In this document: piece by piece, positions 1-12,600 of the stretch | Layout of the letters: each line of letters opens with the position of its first letter | Position numbering within the stretch: the first letter of the stretch is position 1 | DNA from: Notospermus geniculatus | Taxonomy: Eukaryota > Nemertea > Pilidiophora > Heteronemertea > Lineidae | Assembly (NCBI GenBank): GCA_002633025.1 | Contig: NMRB01000680.1 | Location: forward strand, 111,046-175,045 | Length of the DNA: 64,000 nucleotides | Direction of reading: 5' to 3' | Made by a program: the position numbers and the translations under genes | Notes under the pieces: model-generated | Databases searched by the model: none | What the model was told of the DNA's origin: nothing | Seen by the model: only the letters and a program-made list of their open reading frames with translations

Positions 1-19
1 ACACGCCGGGAACAGAGCT

Positions 20-91
20 CCCTCGCTATAACGTACCCCTCGTTATAACGTACTTTTGCCATGGATCCCAGTGAGTACGTTATAGCGAGGG
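20..91. repeat. Short inverted repeat
   Basis: The 17-mer CCCTCGCTATAACGTAC at 20-36 is repeated in slightly altered form at 37-53 and occurs as its reverse complement at 75-91. This is a small foldback sequence, probably the end of a transposon-derived repeat that begins before the window. No coding potential is seen. Confidence 0.5.
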
Positions 92-103
92 TGAGCTGTA
101 TTA

Positions 104-505
104 GACAGGATTAGCACCTTTCCGACTCCGACTCCGACTACAACTACGAGAACGAATTGCAGTCCGCTGTCGTCATCCTAGATAAAAACGATTTGATAGA
201 CGTTTGCAAATCGTAAAATGCCATAACTTTGTGGCATAATAATTTTGACTCGTAATCGGAAGTGCACCTAAATCGCAAATATTATAGTCGTATTTCAAGT
301 CGTAACGACTAGGATTACGAGTTCAATATTCATAATTTATCCGTATTTCCGATTTATACGGCCAAATTTTTCTGCCTTCAATATATGGTGTTTGATGAAT
401 TTAAAACGTCTACCAACTCGTTTTAATCAAGGATGTCCACAGCGGACTGCAATTCGTTCTCGTAGTTGAAGTCGGAGTCGGAGTCGGAAAGGTGCTAATC
501 CTGTC
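104..505. mobile_element. MITE-like element with about 65-bp terminal inverted repeats
   Basis: The left end starts GACAGGATTAGCACC and the same sequence, extending about 65 bp, appears inverted at 437-505. The element is 402 bp and is flanked by TA on both sides (102-103 and 506-507), as expected for a Tc1/mariner-type non-autonomous element. There is no ORF inside. Its right end coincides with the left boundary of the duplication that starts at 507. Confidence 0.75.
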
Positions 506-506
506 T

Positions 507-1294
507 ATTGAGATATCTGCCCCCTAATAAGAGTAAGTCATATTGCATTGGAATGACATTGCTTTGATTCATAAACTATTCAACAACTCTCAAACATCTA
601 CGTGATCTAAGTGCCACGCAAAACACTGCAGTCACTCCCGTGATGGCGCTGATAAGCTCTCTCAAGGCCTATTTGAGAAACAATGATATGAAGCAAGACT
701 TGCGACAAGCCCAATCAGAAGGTGATCACAACCATAACATTGAAATCATGCTTATTATTTTCCTCTAATGATATCCTCTGTTGCGACAACCCCCTCTTTC
801 CTCAGACGCTGCAGCACAGGACGATATATGGAGGCATTCTTCGGCATCAGGATACCCTTTTCTTGGATTTCACCTGTGGAGATGAAACGTGAACAGTTTC
901 AAATGGATCTGACGGACGTTGGTCGCCATGACGTGCCCCGAGGGATAAGATCAAGATGATGACAAGAAAGTACATGTGGCGATTTCTCGGGCAGAATGAA
1001 TGATTGAAAAGGATCAAAATGCAAATCAATCTACAACGTACCTTCCAGTAGCATCTTGGCCGCCACGCCGACCGTGTAGCCGACACATTTTGCCATGGCA
1101 CTGTGTCCATCCGCGTCGCCGTACACAACCAATCTGACATCACGAGATTCTGTGGATGCATTCGGCCATTTGATTTCTGTCAGGTTGCGAAGGATAACCA
1201 GGTCTCTTTCACCAGGGCCTAGAAAAAGACAGGACGCCTGATGATTGATCAGGTAATGCACCACAGGTAGATCAACCAGGCATGCAGCTGTCCC
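507..1294. repeat. Near-identical duplication, copy 1 (AASS 3' end)
   Basis: Bases 507-1294 match 2883-3668 at roughly 98 percent by eye, with under 20 substitutions and a few 1-3 base indels. The match begins right after the TA that ends the MITE at 104-505 and ends one base before a single N at 1295. Both copies carry the last two AASS coding exons, and the few exon differences I checked are silent apart from one Arg/Lys near the C-terminus. This is either a real tandem duplication or two haplotypes kept side by side by the assembler. Confidence 0.9.
755..1218 (-). CDS. Duplicate copy of the last two AASS exons
   Basis: Two exons lie on the minus strand: 1218-1042 (177 nt) and 873-755 (119 nt including the TAA stop). 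They keep the same acceptor AGs, the same GTACGT donor and an open frame. The encoded protein is the C-terminal end of saccharopine dehydrogenase and is the same as the downstream-gene version except that the C-terminus reads IIRGK instead of IIKGK. No upstream AASS exons are duplicated, so it cannot work as a separate gene. If real, it could act as an alternative 3' end for AASS, because the acceptor phase (1) is unchanged. The single N at 1295 just upstream makes an assembly artefact a serious alternative. Confidence 0.7.
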
Positions 1295-1978
1295 NAGATC
1301 TAACACCACACGTTTTTCACACGTTAACTCATCTGCCCCCAGGTTTTAGCAGACAGTATCTTCTGCTGAAGTTTTCTGAAATCTTTGGGAATGTATTGGA
1401 AAGAATTTGAAGAAACATTCTTCAGATGGTTGATACGAACAATATTTCTTCAAATATTTTTCAATCAGTTCCATAGGATGTGAGAAAACTTTGACAGAAG
1501 ATGCCGTCTGCTGGACTCTGGGGACAGACGAGTTAAGATCTGCCACTTTGTACCTGTTGGTGTGTAGGCCTACCCTGAACAAGTAGCCTATACAATGCTT
1601 GTGAACACAGCACATCACAACATTATGGTATTAATTTGTCTTGCCTGGAGGTATAATTACATCAGCCGACCTACAGAGACACAGCCAGAGTTCAATACTC
1701 ACCGCACTGCACAAAACAACATCAGATCATTAATCCAAGCTGTGGAATTCACGTCGTATGTAGGCCTACACTGAACACAGGAGTAATGGAATTGTGAAAT
1801 GATATTGGATGAATTACATATATCACAATATTGTTGATCTTAGTCAGAGCTAACACACTAACATTACTAGCTGCCACAAAATAAAGCTGGCTCCCACACA
1901 CCAGTCACAGATTGAAGCTTCAGATGAACATATATGAGATGAATTTATATGATACACCGCCTAGTGTCATGAGGCATC

Positions 1979-2571
1979 TATCCATAGGCTGTTCCCTTGT
2001 GGTATGTTTCCTTGTTCCCTGTTCACTTGTGATGCATCACAGATGTAGAGAGAAAGAGCCTTTCTTTTTCTTACTGGCCCTTCCCATAGGGCACAAGGCA
2101 AGATCTCATTGTCCTACCAGCTCACATTTGGGCAATTCCACGGTCACGGACGCGACATTTTTTCACTTATTCAGTGCTGTTTCTGCAAATTTTGGAACCA
2201 CAAGAAGATGTAATACCCTGCATCATGTCAGGCTCTTGTCCTCCTATGCCCCTGGTATGAATTAAGTTCATTGTGACTCATAATTAGTGCACTGTTTGCT
2301 AATTAGTTGCATCACGTGACATCGCACAGGTCACGTCCGTGACGCAACTAATTAGCAAACAGTGCACTAATTATGAATCACAACGAACTTAATTCATACC
2401 AGGGGCATCGAAGGACACAAGCCTGACATGATGCAGGGTACTTAATGGTCCTTTGCTGCCATGAGTTGCAGAGATCGCACTGAACAAGTAAAAAAATATC
2501 CCGAATTTTACCGTGGACTTGGCCATTTACGGAACAAGGGAAAATGCCACAAGGGACCAGCCTGTGAATAC
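1979..2571. repeat. Large foldback element with about 250-bp arms
   Basis: Sequence from about 1979 to 2300 is mirrored, with small gaps and mismatches, by 2330-2571. The inner arms are almost perfect: GAATTAAGTTC, CATAATTAGTGCACTG and GCTAATTAGTTGC recur inverted across a centre near 2320. The outer arms pair GGCTGTTCCCTTGTGG with its reverse complement. An AATAAA on the minus strand lies just outside the right arm (2576-2581), downstream of the AASS stop, and could serve as its polyadenylation signal. No ORF with coding character is present. Confidence 0.75.
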
Positions 2572-2882
2572 TCAGCTTTATTGGTCATCACATGTGATTT
2601 GAAATCAATCATGATCTGATTGGTCGAAGAAACAAGAAGCTGTTTTACCGCAGCAGGCCTCGATCAAGAACAAGCCAGAGAGACAGGTCAAACTTTACCT
2701 CATTATGACATTAATATGTTATGATCACTTGGCTTAAATTGAAATAAGCAACTCTCGGGTCAGTTCTAAATGGAAGGCTGACCTTGCAAAAGACTTTGCA
2801 ACAAAATGTTCCACGTTTTACACAATGGATATTATTAGGCCCAGCCCCAGGCCAAAAGCAAGAAGATTTGAGCTACCTAAAG

Positions 2883-3668
2883 ATTGAGATATCTGCCCCC
2901 TAATAAGAGTAAGTCATATTGCATTGGAATGACATTGCTTTGATTCATAAACTATTCAACAACTCTCAAACATCTACGTGAGCTAAGTGCCACGCAAAAC
3001 ACTGCAGTCACTCCCGTGATGGCGCTGATAAGCTCTCTCAAGGCCTATTTGAGAAACAATATGAAGCAAGACTTGCGACAAGCCCAAATCCGAAGGTAAT
3101 CACAACCATAACATTGAAATCATGCTTATTATTTTCCTTTAATGATATCCTCTGTTGCGACAACACCCTCTTTCCTCAGACGCTGCAGCACAGGACGATA
3201 TATGGAGGCATTCTTCGGCATCAGGATACCCTTTTCTTGGATTTCACCTGTGGAGATGAAACGTGACCAGTTTCAAATTGATCTGACGGACATTGGTCGC
3301 CATGACGTGCCCAGAGGGATAAGATCAAGATGATGACAAGAAAGTACATGTGGCGATTTCTCGGGCAGAATGAATGATTGAAAAAGATCAAAATGCAAAT
3401 CAATCTACAACGTACCTTCCAGGAGCATCTTGGCCGCCACGCCGACCGTGTAGCCGACACATTTTGCCATGGCACTGTGTCCATCCGCGTCGCCGTACAC
3501 AACCAATCTGACGTCACGAGATTCTGTGGACGCATTAGGCCATTTGATTTCTGTCAGGTTGCGAAGGATGACCAGGTCTCTTTCACCAGGGCCTAGAAAA
3601 AGACAGGAAGCCTGATGATTGATCAGGTAATGCACCACAGGTAGATCAACCAGGCATGCAGCTGTCCC
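2883..3668. repeat. Near-identical duplication, copy 2 (AASS 3' end)
   Basis: This is the partner of 507-1294. It contains the copy of the two terminal exons that I assign to the main AASS gene, because it is the closer one to the upstream exons. The two copies are about 2.37 kb apart. Confidence 0.9.
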
Positions 3669-6600
3669 ACAGTGACTAAAACGACTAACTGGTGGTATCT
3701 GGTTGACCAGGGCAGAGTGGGCAGAAAGGCACCTCGAGTTCTCTCATTCTAAACAAGATGACTTATTGACAAACAGCTCAGCAGCCCACAGACCACGTCT
3801 CTGATAAGGGCACCGACTTGACACCCTCACAGTTCCCTGCCCTTACTCACCGAATGCCAGCTTGTTGTTGAGATATCTTGCCAATGTATCAACAGGGGTG
3901 TACTTCTTCTCAATCAGTTCATCTTCGAGGAGACCAAGTCTGAAACGCAAGATGGGCATCAACGATAATCAACACAAGAACTACAGAACTCTTCAAGTTC
4001 AAGGTATCTTCACCTTTTTCAAAATAAAAACTAAGGAGCCCTTAAGGATCAAGCCTGAAGATTAACTGACAAGATGCTATTTGATATGTAAAGCCTGATT
4101 AAAGTCTACTTACTCCTCAATAGCGCCATACTTTGCCTTGTCTTTGCCACATTTCTCAAACACGAGATTCTTCAAACTATCATGGAAGATGTCCGTGGCC
4201 ACGCCAACTTGTTGGCACATGAACTCTTTCTGCAAACAAGGCACGGAGGGTAGGAGAAGGTTCATAGTGTAAGATGTGTACCGGTATTAAGTTTCAGGTG
4301 AAATCTTATGAGCAATGTTTAAACTGCACGACTCAGTCAGGCTCGCCTTTCTCTTCACCCAGCCTCAAAGTTGTACAGTACCGGTAGTTGTTTGGTCAAT
4401 GCTGATGGCCTTGGCTGATATTTCATCAGTCACAGTGAACACGAACATGATCAGTGGAGCTGGCTACTTACCCATGTGATGTCTGGTCCTCCAGGGTGCA
4501 GAGAAGGGACTGGGTCGGGAGAGATCAAGCCGAGGGCTACGATGCCCTTCATAGCATTACAGAAACCCTGAAATGAACCCGAGTTAACACTTGTAACACA
4601 TGTATGTAGCAGTGGAAATTTTCAGCTGCACATAATGCCGGAGTTTGTATTAGAACATTTGAGTGAAATTCCTATGACAATTGCCAGAACTTTTACCTTG
4701 TATCTGATGGAGCCTCTAAGGATGGTCTGGGCGTCGGGGATTTTGAAAATATCCTTATAAACGATGGAATCGCGATTGGGAATGCCTTCGAGGTTGAATC
4801 CCGGCAGGAAATCCAGAGATTCCACAGCATCCATCAGAGAGCCACCTGCAGGTATGTCGACCGGCTGGAAAGATGTAACAATTCTTACTCTCACCACCAA
4901 GCATCAAAATTAGACACTGCTTAGTATAAATTGTAGCAGGAATCGGAGGCCAGGCTCGAGTTGGTAGGGGTAAGGGTAAAAGCTTGGTGTTGTGGGACAA
5001 AGAAGGTTTACCTGGTTGTCCCTCAGATACCTAGCTGGTCTGATCGCATTGCTCAATACTCCCATAGGACTCCAACTGAACTTGTACCTCAGAGGATTAC
5101 AGGTGAGTTCAGGGGACGGCAGACCACCGCAGTATGAGATGAAGGAGGTCACCTTCCCACCGGATTCCTTCACCTCATCGAAGACTTCCATTGCCAGACA
5201 GTGATCAATGCCAGGGTCGAGACCCATCTCGTTCAGGAGGGTGACGCCCGCTAACTTAGCCCTGAAAATGATGGACAGAATTTGAAATGCTCCTTACTAA
5301 CTTTGATTCTGACATAAATATGAAATATCATCGCATCAGTTTGATAAAACCTGCTCGGATAATAACCATGATGAGAGGACTCATTACTTACTCATTATGA
5401 AGCTCCCTCATCTCCGGCGAGATGTAACTACTGGTCAGCATGTTCTTCTTGTACTTGATACACGTCTTGGCGACATGAGTGTGGAACGTTTGGGGGAACA
5501 TACTGAAAGATCCGTACACCTTGTATGAGAACAGTTCTTACATATATCTTACATTCAGTCAAGCTGAATAGATCGTACCTCAAATAGCAATCTGTCTTTA
5601 TCAGCCCCAACGGTGTTTGCGCTGCTCTGTTAGGCAAGTTGACTCTCTGTGGGCCACTCAACCACAGAAAGCTGGCAGTTGTTTGCGTCATTGGTGTCGG
5701 CGTAAACAGAATGGAACCAACGATGGTGAATAGTCCCTTTAGGACCTGTAGTGAAATTGAACTCGACAATATCGCATACCCTACCTGATCACAAGGTCAT
5801 TCTCCTTTACCAAATCATCGAGATGTTCAGCGCCCTCTATCATGTCCACAAAATGCGGCTCCGTGTTGGGGTATTTCGACGCCAACTGGGCCGCTTCGGA
5901 TCGGCTGTTTGATGCTGAGAATAGAACAAGGTATGATTATTCACAGTGTCCCACTACAAAACGCCCTCCCCCGGATGTAAATTGAAAACTCTGTATAGCA
6001 TAGATGTACATCTAACAGATGATTCTATGCACTTATCAAGCATGGAATATGTCATAACATGACATTTAAGTGATGTGAAAGCCAGCCAGCTGTCAGCAAA
6101 GTTATTTTGAACAGTTCATCCAGAGTCTAACAGCAGTGGTTACACTCTGGAGGTTAGAATGTTGGAACGACTCGTTCTGCTAGACCACACCTTTTCTCAG
6201 ATCATTCGCATCTACCTCATCAAGTCACATCATACCCCAACAAACCATCTGGAGGAAGGGGGCCTAACATACACAACAGTCTTCCTGGCATACAAAACTG
6301 TGACAAGAACTGACTGAAGCAGTGGTATCACATATGCCACATGAGCTGAGAGACTACTAAAGCATAAGCAATACTTGGTTCTGAAGCGCACATGTTCTCA
6401 AATGGTCATATTTTAGAGGCTTGAAGACAGCCTCGTGCTCAGGGGCAATACGTCAGTGACCATTATATATACAGGTATATACATTATAACCTAGAAATGG
6501 TCTGTACAGAACAGTTCATGGAGCCTGGTTGCATCCATCGTCAGCTAATCATTTGAAATCAAACATTTCCAGGACTGACACATATCGAACCAGAAAACTA

Positions 6601-9600
6601 AAGGCGATGTGTTTTCTTGTGTAAGTTCATTCTCTATGGTTGAGTTATCCACATGGAGCTAATTCGCACAAGAAAACTCTCACATATAGAAGCAGCCTAA
6701 GGCTAGAATCGATTTCTGTCCACTGAATCCTTCAAGTCTCATCTGAAATCCTGTTGTTAGTCAGCAGGAAGAAACCACCACCAAGATGTTACAAGCAAAG
6801 ATCTTGGCCACTTTCACACATAATATAAGCAATGCCGTAAACTTGCATTCGCTGAGAAAGCAGCAAAGTAAACGAGCGTCCTGGACCCACTACCGATATT
6901 TCACTCCGCCTGAAATGGCTGTTTAGGCAAGTCCAAAGGTAGTCACGGGTCAGATGGTCACTGACAAATTCTCAGGACCACCACATGAAAGAGATTTAAC
7001 TCAACACCTCTTTGATAATGATGGCACTGAGGTTTAGAAACAGAGAGAGACTAAGATCTAGAAATTCGACCTCTCAATAGAGGTCAGCGACCACCCGACC
7101 GCTATAACCTCCCCCATGGCCCATGCACAAAATACTTTCCTCCTCACATACCCACCTATTGTTACTGAAACAGTTTTCTGACGAGCTAGATATTCGATAA
7201 CGGGACCAGAAACATAACCTGAACCGAGAACTAAAACCTTCTTCAGTTTAGTCTTGGCCGCTATAGAGGCTAGCTCTCTAGATCTGCAAAACATGTAAAA
7301 TGACTTAAAAAAACATCCGAGAAGGAGAATGTTAATCATGCGATGCAAGGGGGTTAGAGTGAGGACTCCGCACAGCCTGGAATGAAACTGGTCAATGGAT
7401 GAACGGACTCTGAGGTCCCCAGATTGGGAGACTCAAGCTATTTGATCAGGTGGCAGGCGACTCAAACTGTACATGGCACTGGCTGGGGACAGGCACGACC
7501 GGCGAACGACAGGCAGCTAGCTGTCCATGTGCCGGTTCCCTTGTGGTACTGGTACCGGCATGTGACAGAGTCAAGGACCTCAATGAGAACGTTCATTCCA
7601 GACTGGTTGGACATCCGTAGGCCTAACTGTGTCACACCTACTGGGAGGAAAAAGAACAGTAAGGCATAATAAATACCCACCTATGGTGACTTGTGTGTTT
7701 TTATTTCGACCAAGATAGTCGATGACTGGGCTAGTAACGTACCCAGACCCTAAAACAAGCACCTTTTTAGCAGATTTTTGATGTTCTATTCTAAGCCTGG
7801 AAGAGAGGATACAACTAGGGATTAGTAATGACTTCAGGAGAATCCATCTCTGGGGGAGTATCTCTAGAACTACAAGAAGAGTTAGGTAAGATTTGCTGAA
7901 TGCAGTGGTAGCTGCCTTTCCAGTGCAGCAAAATAGAAATAGTCTCGCTTGCCTGAAGGACTGAACGCAACTTCTCACAATAATATTCTATCTCTTTCCA
8001 ATAAGTTTCATTGATCCTAATTCCTTCAGTGCACATGGTATACATGTAAATTGCAGTCTAGGGGCCGTATTCCAGAAGCTTCCTTAACTCTAAGGTTTAC
8101 CTTTAGCTATTGTTTGCAGGGCAGAATACAAAAGCTTAAAGTGGACCTTAGAGTTGAGGAGGCTTCTAGAATACGGGCCTAGGTTTAAAACCTGTTGTCT
8201 CATACACAGCAAGCTTACTCCTCAAAGCAAGGCAGTGTAAGGTGTTCGTAAAGAAGCTGAGGGTTGAATTGGTGGTCGCATCCTGGATGTGATGGTACCA
8301 CATGGTTATATGTTGCTGGACTTCTACAGGCAAGCTAGATTATGCTGATATAGCATCGGAAAAACTAATCTTGCCAACAGGTCATTTTAACCACAGATAC
8401 AGATGCTTAACTAGTTTCCATGCACTGTCAGCTCACGCAATAGCAAAAACCAAACACAGGTGCTCCAAATTTGAGCTTCAGTTAGAAAACTTTCAATGGT
8501 TTTGTCTGGATTATTCATGAAATGTAGGAGGAAACTGGAAGCCTGGCGTTGCACTGCCAATGGGAGGCCTGTTTTAACCTGTGGATGACCGTCCGGCCAG
8601 GATGACCAATCTGTCAAAAACTTGAAACAAGGTGACAGTGAAATCAGATGATATCTCTCCTCATGCCCAATGGTCAAAATTTCCATCAAATTTTCTGAAT
8701 ATGTTTATAAGAGGTGTTGAGGGAAGTCATTTTAGCCCTATAGGCTCTTGTGGAGCCACGGTGGTGTAGTGGTTCGGGCCTCCGACTAGCGGTCAGAGGA
8801 TCCCGGGTTCGAATCCCGCTGCTGGTGTGAGACTTTGGGCAAGTCTCTTTGCCTCACTGGCCTCTCTCCACCCAGGTGTATAAATGGGTACCGGTCGGAA
8901 ATGCTCAGATTGTAGCGCTGAATTGTAGCGCTCATCTGAGTTCTACTGAAAGGTTTCAGGACAGACTGGGGTTAAAGTGTAAAGTCGGATGAGAACCTCT
9001 ACCGTTGTTGATATCAGACTATAAACCCAAACTTTAACTTTTTTTTTTTTTTATTTATTTATTACTAGCAGAGATCTCTGAATGAATCCAGCTCAAAAGC
9101 CTCTCGTGACCAGCTAAACTGTGCCTTCAGCTGCTGACTGAAATAAAACCTTACCGACTGTCGGACCTGAATAAACATGGATCAACAAAATTAACAAACT
9201 GTCAATGTATGAATGGATACAGTACAGGTCACAATTGACATCCCTAAATTCGCGCAAGTTACGCGTAAGTCACTCGTAACTTACGCAACAACTCACCGCG
9301 TAACTTACGAGGTGAATTACGCTAGTTACGGGGTGAGTTACACAGCGATTTACGAGGCGAGTTGCCTGATTTTGGCGAGCTACGCGGTGAGTTACGCGAA
9401 ACCAAAGCCGTGAGTTACCCGTAAGATACTCGTAACTTACGCGAAGCCGTAGGGATGTCAATTGTGACCTGTACTGTATTCAAGGACATTTCACAGGAAG
9501 CAAAAGGTAGATTGAAAATCATTACATAGAATAATAAAGCATATTTGACTAGAAGCAACTTTTGGGCATGTGTTCCGGGAAGGTTGTCACATGATGACTG

Positions 9601-12600
9601 TTTTGCATAGAACGAACATCAAAAGCAACCCATATCTTTATCTCTGCAATAAATGCTGTAATCAACAAACAACACATCAAGAAAAGGGGCTACTGTCTGA
9701 GTTATGTGACCACAGGTCCTTCCCCTCATAACTACGGCAGGGGCTAAGAAAGGGCATGGGGGAACAGGCAAAAATACAGCAGGTCTAAGCCCATGAAACA
9801 TTCTCAAAATGTAGCCTGGATTAACATATTCATGGAAGAGACACACACGGAATACATGCCATAAGAATGAAGTGATTCACTGTGTTATAATGTAGATGAC
9901 AATACCTTCTCTTCGTTCTCAGATTCTCTATGTAAGCATAGTTTGGCGTCAACTTGCCATTCGACGTGATCACAGCCTGCAAAGATGGAAACGAAAACAA
10001 AGTGTGAACGGAAGTCCATCAATCATCTTGGAGTCAGCGGACCCTGATCGCAGCATGCTAACTCCTTACACTGCATTCATGAGTGAGCCTATCCAGCTTC
10101 CAACATCACTCCCAACAATGCAGCTATTGACAGCATCTGACATCCCCCATGCAACATAACACCAGTACACCTGTTTAGAATAGATTTTACCTGTTTGTAT
10201 CACAAAAATTACAGCCTGAAAGATTTCAAACAATGAATACAGAATGAAAGGAAAATATTCGATAAACCAAATAGAATGAAACCATGAAATCATCAAGAGA
10301 TGGTTCAAACTACTCACATTTTTAACCGATGGATGAGCGTCATATTTTTCAAACAGCTGAGTGGCGTCTGACTTCAGCTGTAATGCGATGAATATATCAC
10401 TGTCAGTGAAATCTCTGTGAAGCTTTCAAAAAAACAGAAACTGCTTTCAACATCTCTTTGGTCACAAAGTTCCAGGCACATCAATCGTTGAAGTTGGAGG
10501 ATCGGGGAACTCAGAAACATGGAGTGTGATCAGACAATGTGTTCTGTAAGGTACCCATCCGAATGAGGTACATGTAACAGAACATGAGGTACTTGCCATA
10601 TCGGGAATCCATGGGTACAACCTATCACCAAAGTAGTCTGTGGCTTCAATTGGAATCTGTGCGGGAAGTTGTTCAACTGAACATATCACAACGCCATCAC
10701 CGTCGAAACTGGAAGCAGATAAACAGGCCGTGAAACATCCGTTAACAACAAGTTGCAAACAAAGTGGCCCTAATCATAAGACTGGTGCTTTACCAACCTT
10801 TCTGAGTTCTTGTGCTGGTCAGCATCATAGATACAGAAAGGGCGATCGATGGTCGTACACTGGTCCATGATTTCAATAGAACCGCCCGGATCGGCTGAGA
10901 TATCACAGATAGCTATGAGACGATGAGGAAGGGTGGGCGAACCGGGCGATGACTGCAACCACGGCATCTCTTGACGTCGTAGCAACGTCTTGGCGTCGGG
11001 AATGGAGATCAGGCGTGGTGATCCAGGGGCGTAGTAGATTCCATTCACGATGCATGTCGCATATGGAGCAACCTGGAATGTACGAGTTACTGAATTGGTC
11101 GCTGTCTTAAGGTAGTGGTAATGTAGGAGAAAACCAGACGAGGGAGGGTCACTCTACTGATAACTGCAAACGCTGGCGCTGTGTCCAACTTTGAAGTCAT
11201 TCTATGTCTCCCTAAGCAAACAACACCAACCTTAAGACTGAAAGTGGAGATGTATCGCTCAGGATGTTCATTGAATTCTTCGGCGTTGAATTCACCGCCT
11301 TCGATCCTCTCATAGTGGTCTGGTCGACTCACAACACAACCATAAAGTTTGTTCATATCTGAAAAGAGCACAGAACAGAATAAAGACAGCATGTCAGAGA
11401 GGTTTTAAAGAATATGGCAGAAATATTGTCGACAATCTCGTAACTTACTGCCTTGTTTTGCTACTTTTGGAAGATGTTCCACTTCCACCCATTCATGTGG
11501 AAGTTCTTTGAAGATCTCTTGGGCGCCCTGAAATCGTTGAATAGGCAAGACATGAGAATGAAGCCTAGAGCGGCACAACCCAATACATTTTGTACTCTGA
11601 GACGGTCCCCTTTAGCAAACAATTTCCTTGATTTTGACTCCAAGGTGAGTTTCTCCCTTGTAGTACATAGATAAGCTGCTCCGCAGTTTTCTTGCATAAG
11701 TTGGCTCTCTATGGGCAACTCACCCATAGAAATCTATGGGTAGTCGTTTGTGCCAGTGGTCAAGGCCCAAGCTATCTGGAAACCAACAATGGTGAAGTAC
11801 CCATTGAGAGCAGGCCACAAAAAACAACGTGACATACCTTCGAGACATTGCCAGATCCTGTGAAGACAAAGATAACTGGTCCCATGCTCCTCGGCATGCT
11901 TCCAAGGGCAATCTCATAACCAATATCACGCACTGATTGTTTGGCCATACCTGTGCTACGGTAGTTGTGAGCGAGTCCTATATGCTGAAATAAATGAGGG
12001 AGAGTGGACTGAGGTAGAAAAATCAGACTCTTCAAGTCATTTATCCTTTCCTATGTGGTAGGAGCATGACTTAGATGGATGCAGTCCTGTCTACTCACCA
12101 AGAAAGGGGTGTAGTGCCCCAAGGCCAGCAACCGCACACCCATACCATGGAGAATGTCGATCATCCCAGCGACACCAGCATGTTTGCCAAACGCCACCAA
12201 TCTTTTACCGTCAGCATCGACAAATCTTTCATAGTCCAACAGTCGAATATTCTGGAAGAAAATGAAGGAGTGTCTGATTTAGGTACCAGAGGAACCTGCA
12301 TCATCAATCAGAGGAAGTAGCTCTCTCTATTACTTAGCAGTGAGGAATTGAACTCGTCATCCCAGAGGTGATAAATGCCATTGGTTCCACTGCAGGACTC
12401 TTGAGCCTGACAACTTCAACAGCATTACAACAAAACAAATGATGTTAGTTCTGTTGTCAGATTCGGTGTCGAAGTAAAGAATTGACTTGATAAGGCGCCT
12501 CCATTCGTGAGCCGTATCCTCACCTTTTCCAAGATGGCATCCAACATGGGCATGTTCTCCTCCTGAGCTTTAATTGTGTGAGAGAAGAAACAATAGGTGT

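Noticed and set aside
1912-2265. 117-codon plus-strand ORF
   Set aside because: It lies entirely in the left arm of the foldback element, with no domain similarity and no splice context.
8752-8830. Functional tRNA gene
   Set aside because: The B box is perfect, but the acceptor stem does not close and the sequence continues into a SINE body with a T-rich tail. The same holds for 18640-18718 and 22590-22677 on the minus strand.
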